A stretch of DNA of 20,130 nt, from contig LSYV01000013.1 in the NCBI GenBank assembly GCA_001584585.1, positions 2,310,775-2,330,904 of the forward strand, written 5' to 3'. The notes under the pieces were generated by a model, which was not told the origin of the DNA, did not search any database, and worked only from the letters and a program-made list of their open reading frames with translations. Within the stretch, counting starts at the first letter, position 1. Every line of letters begins with the position of its first letter. The position numbers were made by a program, and so were the translations under genes. The DNA comes from Gonium pectorale (lineage: Eukaryota; Chlorophyta; Chlorophyceae; Chlamydomonadales; Volvocaceae). Positions 10,501-18,539 of this stretch are shown one piece after another.

Positions 10501-12131
10501 CAGCCGAAGTAGGGCTCCAGCTGACTCATGAAGGCGTGCACCGCCTCCGGCACGGCCTTCGCCAGTAAGCTAACCATCTGCGCTGCCTGCCTCACAGGCT
10601 TGGAATCCCGCTTCTGAATTTCGTCGTACGCCTCGGGCTCCGTCTCGCAAAATTTCCCGAGCAGCGCCTTTGCCTGCAAGCCCATCATGCAAAGACCCAG
10701 CATTCAGAGCGCTTGTTAGCAAATTATGGCCCAGACTGCAGGGAGCACCATGGCACGCTACGGGGCCGTAACCCTGCGCCGTTTCCTCCTCTCACCAGCG
10801 AGTTGCTGTTGTGTGCGCTGGCTGCGTACTCTGCGGCCTTCACAACAGCCTCATGGCCTTCGTCGCAATCATTGACAAGCCTGAACAGTGCTGCTGCCGT
10901 GACGTCCAAGATGCCGTTGCAGTTGATATGCTTGGTGGCTGCCAAGGCGACCACCTCAATGCAAAGCGTGGGCTTCTGCTTTGCGACCGTGCTGTCTTCG
11001 AGGCACCGTACCGCCTGCATCATCATGGGTAAGGCGGCGTAATCCTTTGTCACCGAGACGCTCGATAAACGCATCCACCCTGTAGTACAGAGGAGCAATC
11101 ACCGTGCACTGCTAAGCCCATTGTGTGTAGCCTCACCGTTAGGACGCAAACCTCCAGCAGCCGAAACTTGTCAGCGGGAGATCGGTACAGGACGCCGTCG
11201 AGGTCCGCCTTCAGCGTGCGTCCAAAGGTCCTTACCACGCTGTCCCGCAGGCCTGGCCACGCAGACGAGGGCTCACCATCGTCGTCGTTCTTGGCCTTAG
11301 CTCGGCCCTTTCCGCGCCCCTTCTTGGCACCATCTGTGCAAGGTCAGGACAATCAGAAGTACAACTTTACTGTACTTTCCTTGCAAGCCTCGGTAAACGG
11401 GCTCATGTGTGCTTTCTGGTGCAACCAGTTTGCCTGACGTGGAGCCATGTGCATGCTTGCCTGCTCGCCAACCATCCAGCTTGCGTCACACCCGCCCTAG
11501 GCTCTGCGCACCAGCCTCGTCCTTCTTGTTCTGCAGCTCCTCTGCCTGGCAGTGGTTGAACACGCAATGCAGAAAGTATGCGTACGCATGCACGCTGCTT
11601 CTGTGCTCCGCGACGACGGGGTCACCCTTGTCCCGCTCGTCGACCTTGAGCTCCGACAGGCCGTCGGTGACCAGGACGTTCAGGTTCTGGCACAGAGTCT
11701 TTGCAAGCTTCTGAACTTGGCCCTGCGTCAATTGCTCCTGACCCCTGCGAGCCGGGGGTGGGGGGTGGGGGGAGCAGACGAGGGAGCAGACGAGGGGCAC
11801 GAATCCCAGTAACCTGGCGGTAACCAGATACCGGCGCCAGAGAGCAAAGCCGTCTCACCGCACGGCCGTATAGACTGCATCAAATGCCTCCTGTTCCACG
11901 ATGCTAAGCGGTCCGCTCTCAAGGGCGCTGAGTGCATCTACGGACGATAAGTGACAGTCCGTTAACCAGTCTGATTGCTGTCCTGCTCCTTACGAACATA
12001 CCGTGGAACGACGCTTCTACGTCCTCGGCGCTGGTGCTCGACTCGCTGGGCACTGCGTCGCTTGCGCATAGCTGTCCATTTCTCCTGGACTCTAAGTCAG
12101 TGAGTTTACGCGGAATAATAAAGGTCAGCAT
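3674..12131 (-). CDS. CAP-D2: Condensin I non-SMC HEAT subunit CAP-D2 (complete, 22 exons)
   Basis: CAP-D2 is the HEAT-repeat subunit of condensin I. It binds the CAP-H kleisin and DNA and helps compact mitotic chromosomes. Starting at ATG 12129-12131 and ending at TAG 3674-3676, 22 exons join with every phase matching, giving 1,524 residues; plant and animal homologues are about 1,400. The start is supported because the protein opens MLTFIIPRKLTDLE, like the FxxP..L start of plant CAP-D2. Landmarks: EQEAFDAVYTAVRG near residue 60; a basic KKGRGKGRAKAK linker near 150; ARRLDD-like HEAT helices; GDLGRRHPNIIEPWT near 1020; and HLILSDMTKPKGH near 1060. The last two are diagnostic of the family's Cnd1 domain. 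All but one intron use GT..AG. Exon coordinates are given in the four segment entries. The gene converges with the plus-strand proline-rich gene. Least certain are the acceptors of exons 2, 5 and 12, chosen by phase and by alignment remembered from homologues. Confidence 0.93.
4763..6507 (-). other. CAP-D2: CAP-D2 exons 17-21: conserved Cnd1 domain region
   Basis: Exons are 6507-6272, 6075-5945, 5763-5603, 5422-5318 and 5065-4763, covering residues 922-1233. This is the best-conserved part of the protein. It contains SALAKLMVLDGAFCEAN, MLVALGDLGRRHPN, LAHLILSDMTKPKGH, VYQYLPEIISE and CLDMLPYSEKGLR, which follow the order of the family's Cnd1 domain and the helices after it. Exon 20 ends with a GC donor. 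Third codon positions are almost all G or C. Confidence 0.92.
5066..5317 (-). other. CAP-D2: GC-AG intron of CAP-D2 (intron 20)
   Basis: The exon ends ATGATGAAG and the intron starts GCAAGTAATG, the exact AG|GCAAGT form typical of GC donors. It ends CCCCCGCAG before CGCCTG. This joins DFRAMMK to RLLGYIKADK in phase 0, matching homologues without a gap. The GT four bases further on would shift the frame. Confidence 0.85.
6896..11014 (-). other. CAP-D2: CAP-D2 exons 5-16: central HEAT-repeat array
   Basis: Exons are 11014-10796, 10673-10498, 10302-10135, 9928-9709, 9498-9321, 9237-9053, 8912-8823, 8651-8470, 8291-8222, 7991-7866, 7574-7197 and 7027-6896, covering residues 214-921. The sequence alternates amphipathic helices (for example LVRKEALANIQLLVED and LSILCTMVARHAPEY). 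Between residues 475 and 533 there is an acidic, Gly-rich insertion (VVEDGDEEEGPG) in the place where homologues have a variable loop. Residues 878-921 form a charged helix rich in Lys/Arg/Glu (KRVRRERSAKEKAAAE), which matches a charged linker in homologues. Confidence 0.85.
11137..12131 (-). other. CAP-D2: CAP-D2 exons 1-4: N-terminal region
   Basis: Exons are 12131-12002, 11937-11859, 11744-11512 and 11333-11137, covering residues 1-213. The first intron is only 64 nt. Its acceptor at 11938 (CCGTAG) is preferred over one at 11971, which would leave a 31-nt intron. Residues from about 55 onward match the Cnd1_N-type region, including HAYAYFLHCVF, followed by a Lys/Arg/Gly-rich linker and an acidic NDDD stretch found at the same place in animal CAP-D2. 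Codons here are noticeably less G/C-ending than in the 3' half of the gene. Confidence 0.85.
11753..11795 (-). repeat. G-run plus 12-bp tandem duplication in CAP-D2 intron 2
   Basis: The plus strand has three G-runs separated by single T (11753-11771), then GAGCAGACGAGG twice in tandem (11772-11783 and 11784-11795). On the transcribed strand this is a C-rich, pyrimidine-rich tract just upstream of the exon 3 acceptor, so it may simply be an expanded polypyrimidine tract. Confidence 0.7.
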
Positions 12132-13975
12132 GGCTGTGGTTATCCCGTTAGGTCAGTCAACGACGAGTCGTGACCGAGCGGTTGCACATATTTAACTTTT
12201 GCACCGGTGTGCCAGACTATATTCGCCAGGCAATGATTGTAATTGAAATGAAGAAAAATGCACGAAATCGATAGACAAGGAGACGTTATTACGGATTGTG
12301 GATTCAGGTGGATCCTGCAGTCCTGGATTCTGCGCACGCCTGGCAGAATTCCGACACGCCCCCACGAAGGCACGACTCCTAAGAGTGGGACACCTGATTG
12401 GGTGGAAATACGGATGGGGATTGCGATGGCCTACCCTCCCCTGTCGGCGATTCCCTCCACATGAGACCTTCTTTGTGGGCCGGCGGGACACCCCAAGACT
12501 AGCACCTGCTGCTCTTCGCGCCGCTTCAATTTTGGCGGTCTTTGACGGTCGGGCGTGTGCATCGGTCTAGACAGCCGGTTCGGGCTCATCAACCCCTTCA
12601 GACCATCGGCCTAGTGTCCCATACATGCGTAGGGCCACCATGGTAACGCCTCGCGCTAACGCCTGGAGAACCTCCTTTGCATCTCAGCTCTCAGCTGCTT
12701 TGACGGTCGGGAGAGGCATGCGCCTCCAGGCTTCTCTACTGAGAGTGTCTTCGGAACCCACTGCTCGTATAGCCCCGGTGCAGCGCCGTGCACTGAGAAA
12801 GTACAACAGAGACAGGGAAGGTCACCTGTACGGTCACACACACCCGAAGGTGCGATGTTTCCAGTTTTGCACCGAATACAAGGCATGGCGGGCGACGGAG
12901 TTGAGCAGACAGGTCCACCCGTGGGGGCAGCGGCAAAGTTACCTGGTGAGCGGGAAGTGGAAATGGCAGACCCGGTGGGCGCGGCGTGCGCCGTAGGTAC
13001 CAGTCCATCGGCGGCCAGCAGTTACTAGGTGCCAAGCCCGCTACCCTTGACCGCCGGGCGGCACCCTTACCCGCGCTAGAGGGATTGGGCTTACGGATGC
13101 TGAACAACATACCCCTACAACGAACCCATAAACTCGAAGCCCGCGCCGACGGGGCGGCTCTGTGGGCGGCTCTGGCGGCTCTAGGCACGGCGCCACCCGT
13201 CATTTTTGCAACCCATCGAGCCCACTCTCCAGAAATATCTGCCACCGAATCCCATCGCACAAACCAATCGCAGACGAACCTGGGCCGACGCCTCTTGAAG
13301 TCTGGTGTCCAACCATATCCGGTCACACTACCACGTCATCCCCGCGCATCCCATCACGGCATTGCATAGGGTCACCCCAGAGAGAATTCTGGGCCGCATC
13401 GGGGGCTACGGTGGTGGTCGCCGCCAAACTAACATGCAGGGACATCGCCCCTTCGACTGCCTCGGGAGCTGGGTCCTACACCGACGCCATCACGTTCGCG
13501 CTTACGCTCGTCGTATGCGTTTTCCTTCTCAACACTACCACGTCGACTGTCCCACCCAAGCCCGCCTGTAGCACAGAGTACGGTACCACTGCGTCGAGGT
13601 GGGACGTTAACCTCAAGAAGCGAGGGTGGCACTGGCGTGTTGCGGGGGCGACCGTACAGACCGGGGTTTGTAGCGGCAGGCGCGCGTTGGACGCCGGCGC
13701 ACTGAAGGGCAGGTCTCGTTGACCACGTCCCCTGCATCCACCCGCAGCTGACAATCAAACACTCCTTAGCACATGCCCGGAACGCAGGCACCCGGCAGCA
13801 GCTCTTTCCGGTTCCGACGCCGTCTCCGCCATCCACTGCCCCGGCGGCTGATGGGCTATTTGGGGCTCCATCACCCATGCTGCACCAGATAGGCGGGCCC
13901 AACCGGTACCGGCATTTTGGGGAGAGGGGGCTGCGGCACAGCCAGGCGCTGGAGTGCCCACAGTGGGCTAGGCGA
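12132..13975 (-). promoter_or_regulatory. Spacer with the CAP-D2 5' UTR/promoter region
   Basis: About 1.8 kb lies upstream of the CAP-D2 start with no convincing gene on either strand; open frames here have poor codon bias and no recognisable motif. The part next to the gene (12182-12290) is clearly A/T-richer than its surroundings. A CCAAT pentamer lies on the minus strand at 12397-12401. Two near-matches to E2F sites lie at 12514-12522 (CTTCGCGCC) and 12530-12538 (TTTTGGCGG). Three GGCGGCTCT units cluster near 13155-13180. The promoter role is inferred from position only. Confidence 0.4.
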
Positions 13976-14083
13976 CCGCTGTCATGACGTATCGTGTTCA
14001 TGCGCTGCAACGGACAACTATTGGCAACTAGTGTGCGCCAGCTGTCCGCCATATGCACGTTACACGATACGTCATGGCAGCGG
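13976..14083. repeat. Interrupted palindrome / long hairpin (21-bp arms, 20 of 21 paired)
   Basis: The left arm 13976-13996 and right arm 14063-14083 are reverse complements with one mismatch (T at 13982 against C). The 14-bp core CATGACGTATCGTG is perfect. Inside, GGACA.CT (14012-14019) pairs with its counterpart at 14040-14047 after a 15-nt symmetrical internal loop, and TGGC/GCCA closes the apex. It lies 67 bp past the stop of the minus-strand gene ending at 14150, so it is probably in that gene's 3' UTR. No target-site duplication is obvious. Confidence 0.8.
14060..14064 (-). terminator. Candidate poly(A) signal TGTAA inside the hairpin
   Basis: TTACA on the plus strand is the only minus-strand TGTAA in the roughly 1.8 kb downstream of the stop at 14150. 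It overlaps the start of the right hairpin arm. Use as the signal is inferred. Confidence 0.35.
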
Positions 14084-14149
14084 CGCGCAGAGCCGCCGCC
14101 GCAGCCGCCAGCAGCCGGTGCGGCTGGCAGGCGAGTAGCAGCTGCGGGC

Positions 14150-15133
14150 TCAGCAGGCCGTCAGGGTGCCGGCCGCACGCTCTGAGCCGCGCGAAGCAGA
14201 GCTTACGGCTGCGGTTTCGGTTGCGGCGGTGGCTGTGCCGTCGAAGCACGCGGCAGCGGTGCTCTTTGCCGCAGCGGCCGACGCCAGCTGCGCTGTGGCG
14301 GCGCAGGCAGCGCGGAGGACCAGGGCCAGCACCTCGCGCTCGGGCTCGTCTTCTGCCCCGGCGGCGCCATAGGCCCCTGCCGCCTCCGACAGCACAGAGC
14401 CGTCGCCGCCACTGCCGTCACCGCCGTCACTATCACCCACACCATCGCTGCGCAGGCTATCCGCGCCGGAGGCGGCTGCAGCTGGCACTGACGCCAGCAG
14501 CTGGACCCGCAGCGCTCCGACGCCGTCCAGCACGCAACCCATCGCCGTGGAGGCCTGATCCAGCAGGACGCCCTTAGCGGGGCGCGGCGCCGCACAGCTG
14601 CTGCCGGAGATGTGCGCCGCGGCTGCGGCGTCTGCAGCGGCGCTGGCGGTAGCGGCGGCGGCGGATGCTCCCAGCTCCTCTAGCTCCTCCAGCTCCTCCA
14701 GCTCCTCCAGGTGGCAGGCCAGGCCGCGGACCCGCTTGGCCGCCGTAACCAGCACGCCCCACTGCCCCGCACCCGCACCCCTTGGAGGCTGCTGGGGCTG
14801 CGGCTGCTGCCACTGGGCGCCATGCCCCCCGACCGCGTCTGCCGCCGCCGCTCCGGGGTATCCAGCTGGCGACAGCGGCGGCGGCCACCGCAGGGGCAGC
14901 AAGTGCGAGCTGAGGACCCTCCCAACCTGATTAGGGACCGGCGCCAGCTTCGCAGCCATCGCCAGAGAGGCCGAGCGCACTCCCGCTGCCTCCATCTCTG
15001 CCGCCACCTCCGCTCGGTCCATGGTCACAAAGGTCAGGCGCAGGGCGCGGTCCAGGCTGGCTGCCAGGCCGGAGCGCATCAGCCGGGAGCGCGCGTCCTC
15101 GCGAGCGGCGGCGTCCAACGGCACTTGCACCAG
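14150..15133 (-). CDS. C-terminal exon of an unrecognised Ala/helix-rich protein
   Basis: This is an open frame of 327 codons plus stop, with strong G/C-ending codons. The acceptor is probably CAACAGAG before CTG GTG CAA, in phase 0 with the exon at 16302-16499. An alternative acceptor two bases upstream is possible with another phase. The segment begins LVQVPLDAAAREDARSRLM and continues with predicted helices (LAASLDRALRLTFVTMDRAEV). It then has a Gln/Pro/Gly linker (QWQQPQPQQPPRG), a helix with four EEL repeats, and an Ala/Asp/Gly-rich end. I do not recognise a family. An in-frame Met at 15203-15205 could make it a separate gene, but the upstream splice fit argues for one longer gene. Confidence 0.65.
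   Translation of the reverse strand: MVQVPLDAAAREDARSRLMRSGLAASLDRALRLTFVTMDRAEVAAEMEAAGVRSASLAMAAKLAPVPNQVGRVLSSHLLPLRWPPPLSPAGYPGAAAADAVGGHGAQWQQPQPQQPPRGAGAGQWGVLVTAAKRVRGLACHLEELEELEELEELGASAAAATASAAADAAAAAHISGSSCAAPRPAKGVLLDQASTAMGCVLDGVGALRVQLLASVPAAAASGADSLRSDGVGDSDGGDGSGGDGSVLSEAAGAYGAAGAEDEPEREVLALVLRAACAATAQLASAAAAKSTAAACFDGTATAATETAAVSSASRGSERAAGTLTAC
14673..14708 (-). repeat. Four tandem 9-bp units encoding EEL
   Basis: The plus-strand unit AGCTCCTCC (the first copy ends CTCT) is repeated four times and encodes Glu-Glu-Leu on the minus strand within a predicted helix. It is a likely slippage site with variable copy number. Confidence 0.85.
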
Positions 15134-15229
15134 CTCTGTTGGGGATGAAAGGGGACGGCGCGCGGCGGGCGTCAAAGAGGCAAGGAGCCAAGGAGTAGGG
15201 CCCATGGCAAGCCGTGAAGAGCCGACCGT

Positions 15230-15251
15230 GGGGTGGGGGGTGGGGGGGGGG
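15230..15251 (+). repeat. G-rich tract (possible G-quadruplex), pyrimidine tract of a minus-strand intron
   Basis: Three G-runs of four or more are separated by single T. On the minus strand it is C-rich and lies about 100 nt before the acceptor at 15134, so it could be a plain splicing pyrimidine tract. Confidence 0.6.
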
Positions 15252-15689
15252 TGCTGCGCGCAGTGATGGATAGTCCTGGTGATCAGAAGAACTGAGGACG
15301 TTCAGCTTGGGACGTTGGGAGCTGGGCGGTGCAGCCTTTTTTTATGTGTGGAATGGCGGGGCTTCGGCTTGTTACTGTAACGTGGTACCGTGTGTGACCC
15401 ATGGTTCAGTCCATTTTACGATCGGAACCCTTCCAGTACGGTTCTTGCAAGGTGCACGCCAACTGGACGTCCGTCAAGGGCGCACCAACACACACAACAA
15501 CGCACTGGACACACGTACTGCTGCCAAGCGACACGAGCTGAATCAGGCAAAGCAGATGTGGCGAGCCGAAATGCGCTGTGCACACCTGGACCGAGACGTC
15601 ATCAGACACAGTGGCTGCTTGCTCGCTACCTGTTCTGCATGCCTGTCGCTGTATGTCGTGGGTATGTCACCTGCATGCTAAACACGCAG

Positions 15690-15833
15690 ACAGACACACA
15701 CCGCACATACTCGGCCGCCCTGTCCCTGGCTGGGCTGCCGGCGGGACAGCTGCCCCCGACGACCTACCGCACCTGGCATCGCCTAGCCAAGCACATGGGG
15801 ATCAGCATGCCAAGCGAGGCCTCCAAACGGTGA
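15690..15833 (+). CDS. Possible short plus-strand terminal exon or gene remnant
   Basis: After an acceptor-like ACACGCAG at 15682-15689, 47 codons run to TGA at 15831-15833. About four fifths of the codons examined end in G or C. The peptide (SLAGLPAGQLPPTTY, WHRLAKHMGI) looks more like real protein than the other five frames here. An upstream frame at about 15450-15660 (AKRHELNQAKQMWRAEM) could be an earlier exon, but only a 29-nt gap with splice-like ends separates them. It lies inside the long minus-strand intron 15134-16301. It may be a nested gene, a mobile-element remnant or chance; I recognise no family. Confidence 0.3.
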   Translation, partial: TDTHRTYSAALSLAGLPAGQLPPTTYRTWHRLAKHMGISMPSEASKR

Positions 15834-16301
15834 TCCCCCGGGTCTATGGCGCGTGCATCCTGCCGCAGGCGGGAGTGCGAAACGAGGCCCGCAGGCGCAG
15901 GTGGAGGCAAAGGATTGGGGTAAGGGGCTCGGTCAGCCGGCTAGTGACGGACGTTGAGATTTGCGGTTTGCCGAGGATATTGTGCGAGTGCCTTTTTGCC
16001 CCTGCCCGTACGGGACGCGTCCTCGCTGCCCGCTTGCCGGGCACAACGGTGTGCCCTCCCCCCGTGACCTCTGCCCCCTCCCCCTCCCCCGCCCCCCTCC
16101 CCCCCGCGTGTGCCCGGGCACCCCCCGGCCCATCCCGCGTGCGGTGACGGGGCAGTACGATCATGGCTGTCGTACAAACACAGGACCGGCCAGGCAGTGG
16201 ATTGTCCTGGAAAACGCAAGGACGGGGCATGGCGTTGCGAGGGGCACCGCCATCGGGCGAGCAAAGTGTGTGGAGAATGGCGCAGGGCGGGTTGGGCTCA
16301 C

Positions 16302-16499
16302 CGCATGTGCCATGATGGTGGGCGGCGCGGGGCCCAGCGCCATGCGGCCCTCCGCCTCCGCCGCGGCCGCCTCCGCCGCCAGCGCCACGCCCCAGGACGC
16401 CGCCTCCAGCCACGCCTGCAGGCAGTCCCGAATCAGGGGCTCGGGCGCGCGGCTCACTTCTCGCAGTACTGGGGTGAAGTTGGTGATATCTCTCATGTG
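16302..16499 (-). CDS. Internal exon of the unrecognised minus-strand gene
   Basis: The acceptor CACTCCGCAG precedes CAC ATG AGA, and the donor CATGCG|GTGAGC is a strong one. Both ends are phase 0, giving 66 codons. The peptide (RAPEPLIRDCLQAWLEAASW, then an Ala/Glu helix) is helix-forming. Downstream it fits the exon starting at 15133. The ATG at 16494-16496 could instead be a translation start. Confidence 0.6.
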
Positions 16500-16876
16500 C
16501 TGCGGAGTGGAAGTTTCGAGGTTTGGACGGTTGAACGGTTGAGCGGTTGGGCGGTTGCCCGGTCGGTTGGACAGGCACGTCCAAGCACGTCATGTACACT
16601 CGGAGCCGCACATGCGTCCCTTATGTAGGGAGTATTTATACAGACTACTGGCAACGCATAGCAACCGTGCGACAGCCCAAGAGCATCTCACGAGCCACAT
16701 ACACGACCAATCCCACGAGTCCGCCCATCTTCCACGGCTGGCAATAGAGAAGGAACAACGCGGGAACGGGCCGAATGGGACGAAGGGGCCGTGCTTGGGC
16801 GCGGTTGGGAGCTGCGAGGAACGCGGCTTCTGCGTCCCGCCATTCGCCCCGTCCCCGGAGGCAGTCCCAACCCAAC

Positions 16877-16982
16877 CAGCGTGTGGAGGAACTGCCACCG
16901 CAGCGGCGGGGTCCCGTACGCACCGCCCAGGCCCTGCCCGCGGTAGAGCCGGCACAGCGCCTCCATCGCCCCCGCCGCCAGC
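16877..16982 (-). CDS. Probable internal exon of the unrecognised minus-strand gene
   Basis: The frame AAGAMEALCRLYRGQGLGGA..LRWQFLHTL has nearly all G/C-ending codons. The proposed acceptor is GTCGCCAG at 16983 and the proposed donor is CTG|GTTGGG at 16877. The downstream end is phase 0 and so joins the exon at 16499. The donor is weak and the 5' boundary is uncertain, since the frame stays open further upstream through NPYWQREVAR. Confidence 0.45.
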
Positions 16983-18110
16983 CTGGCGACCTCCCTTTGC
17001 CAGTAAGGGTTACGTACAGGCAGTGGCAGTGATAATCTTCCATGTCAGATGGATCTATCATTTGCGTCGCCGCCCTGGTCGCCGGAGCCTTCATGAAAGC
17101 TTCCGGCAGCGCTCTGGCTGTCACGAGTGCACCCGCCCGGCGTCGTTTGTCTGCCATTCTCTGCTTTTGTGTTTCCTTTATGCACCATGCGCACGCTGCA
17201 CGTGCCGGCCTCGGACGCTGCCTGCGGAGAATCCAGGAGCCACGGATGGGCGCACGTGCCGGGGGGGGGGGGCGTTCCGTGACGGGCATCAGTGAGGTCA
17301 GTGCGAGCCTTGCCCGTTCCCAGTGTTGCGCTTCCTGCTGCTTTTTTTCCCCGCTGTTTTGAGGACAAGGGTGTGGGACAGCAGGCCCCAGATGCGGTTC
17401 GGCCCGGCATGTGACTTGTAATTGCCTGCGATTGCTTCATGAGGCGGCTTAGGGCGGCTTTTTGTGCAATACTAGTCCCCTCCACTATCACATCCGCAAT
17501 GTGGGTTGCATCTCATAACTTTCACGGAGTCGAGACATTGACGAGGGCCGCCGCCGGGCCGCGCCCCGGCCCCTGCCATCACGCCGCGGGCGCCGCTGGG
17601 GGCCATGCGCCGCGAGCCCGGGGAGCAGCCACGGGGTTCAAAACTGGCCTCCCCGAGCCCGGCCGCCACGCCCACAGCAGGTCACCCGCAGCCTCCGCGC
17701 TCTGCAGCGACGGGCGGCCATACATATCCAACCATTAGGTCACAACAACGTCTCCACTCCAAACCACCCGTCATATTTCTTGCGTGCAAAGCTCCAAGCG
17801 ACTCGAGATTTCCACTCGTACGACAACTGTACGATGTCCGAGGGCTTGGCGCCGTACGGCCGCCGGCGCGAGCGAGATATGAAGAGCTCAGCCGCCGGCG
17901 GACGCGGACGGCTCCCGCCCGCCCGTTCGAATGCCCTCCGCCCAGCACCCCCACCCGCGAGCCGTCCCAAAAATGTCAGAGACGCGGCTCATACGGCGCG
18001 AGTCCCGGCGCCCTGTCATGAGGCCACCTCGGCAGCCTCAGGCAGCCGTTGCGCACTCAGGCCGGGCGCCACCGAGCGGCCAGCCAGCCACCGTCGGCTG
18101 CAGGACTCAC
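16983..18110. other. Unresolved stretch, probably introns of the minus-strand gene
   Basis: I cannot place exons here with confidence. A minus-strand frame at 17740-17890 (SDIVQLSYEWKSRVAWSFAR, then TGA) and a minus-strand ATG frame at 17155 (MADKRRRAGAL) have some coding look. Neither joins its neighbours in phase by good splice sites. A run of twelve G lies at 17261-17272. Confidence 0.4.
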
Positions 18111-18191
18111 CGCCGTCACCAACGCCCTCAGCGTCACAACGCTGACGTGGGAGGGGGCCGGCATCAGCACGGCGAGGTGTGGTACGGCACC
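18111..18191 (-). CDS. Probable exon with an armadillo-like repeat
   Basis: 27 codons (GAVPHLAVLMPAPSHVSVVT then LRALVTA) end at a strong donor GCG|GTGAGT. The pattern G-AVP-L--L----V---LRAL--A resembles one ARM repeat unit; this is my inference. It is preceded immediately by CTTAG, which can be an acceptor (phase 0) or an in-frame TAG, because the frame is also open and coding-like upstream (EGRQRMAGCWIGQLPA). It probably belongs to the same gene as the exons down to 14150, but the intervening exons are not resolved. Confidence 0.45.
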
Positions 18192-18539
18192 CTAAGCCGG
18201 CAGCTGTCCGATCCAGCACCCCGCCATCCGCTGCCGCCCCTCCGCCACAGCTGACGGCAGCAGAACGGCCGCAGCCCCAAAGGCCTCCTGTCCGTCAGGA
18301 GCTCCAGAGCCTGCCGTTTGGCTGGCAGCGCAGGGCAGCACGCCTCCAAGACGCGAGCCGCGCTGCCAGCCTCTCCCCCAACCTCCTTAAAACCCCGCTA
18401 CCTCAGCAGAGCAGCGGGCCGGGGGTCACGAGCGCCCCCCCCCGGCCCTTCAACCCCTCCGCCAGTCCCCACCCTAGCGCAGCTTGCTCCAGAAGAGCGG
18501 CTCGCATAGATCCGCGGCTCGCATAGAGCAGCAGCTGGC
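18192..18539 (-). other. Region between DLA2 stop and first supported exon of the next gene
   Basis: This must hold the DLA2 3' UTR and, if the next gene is intact, its 5' end. No TGTAA is present on the minus strand. No ATG-led frame joins the exon at 18191. It includes a C-run at 18436-18445 and the 14-bp direct repeat at 18497-18527. Confidence 0.5.
18497..18527. repeat. 14-bp direct repeat, period 17
   Basis: GCGGCTCGCATAGA occurs at 18497-18510 and again at 18514-18527, just after the DLA2 stop on the minus strand. Confidence 0.85.

Noticed and set aside
11015..11098. Longer exon 5 of CAP-D2 including VTKDYAALPMM
   Set aside because: The frame is open, but no acceptor gives the needed phase with good context. 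Starting at GCGGTACGG (11014) joins LLEVCVLT to AVRCLEDSTV in line with homologues without an insertion.
12541..12713. Shared 13-mer TTTGACGGTCGGG at about 12541 and 12699
   Set aside because: A few shared 13-mers are expected by chance in a 20-kb window, and the flanks do not match.
13162..14058. Open frames of 186 codons (plus) and 209 codons (minus) in the spacer
   Set aside because: Codon bias is poor, there are no recognisable motifs or good splice contexts, and each overlaps the other.
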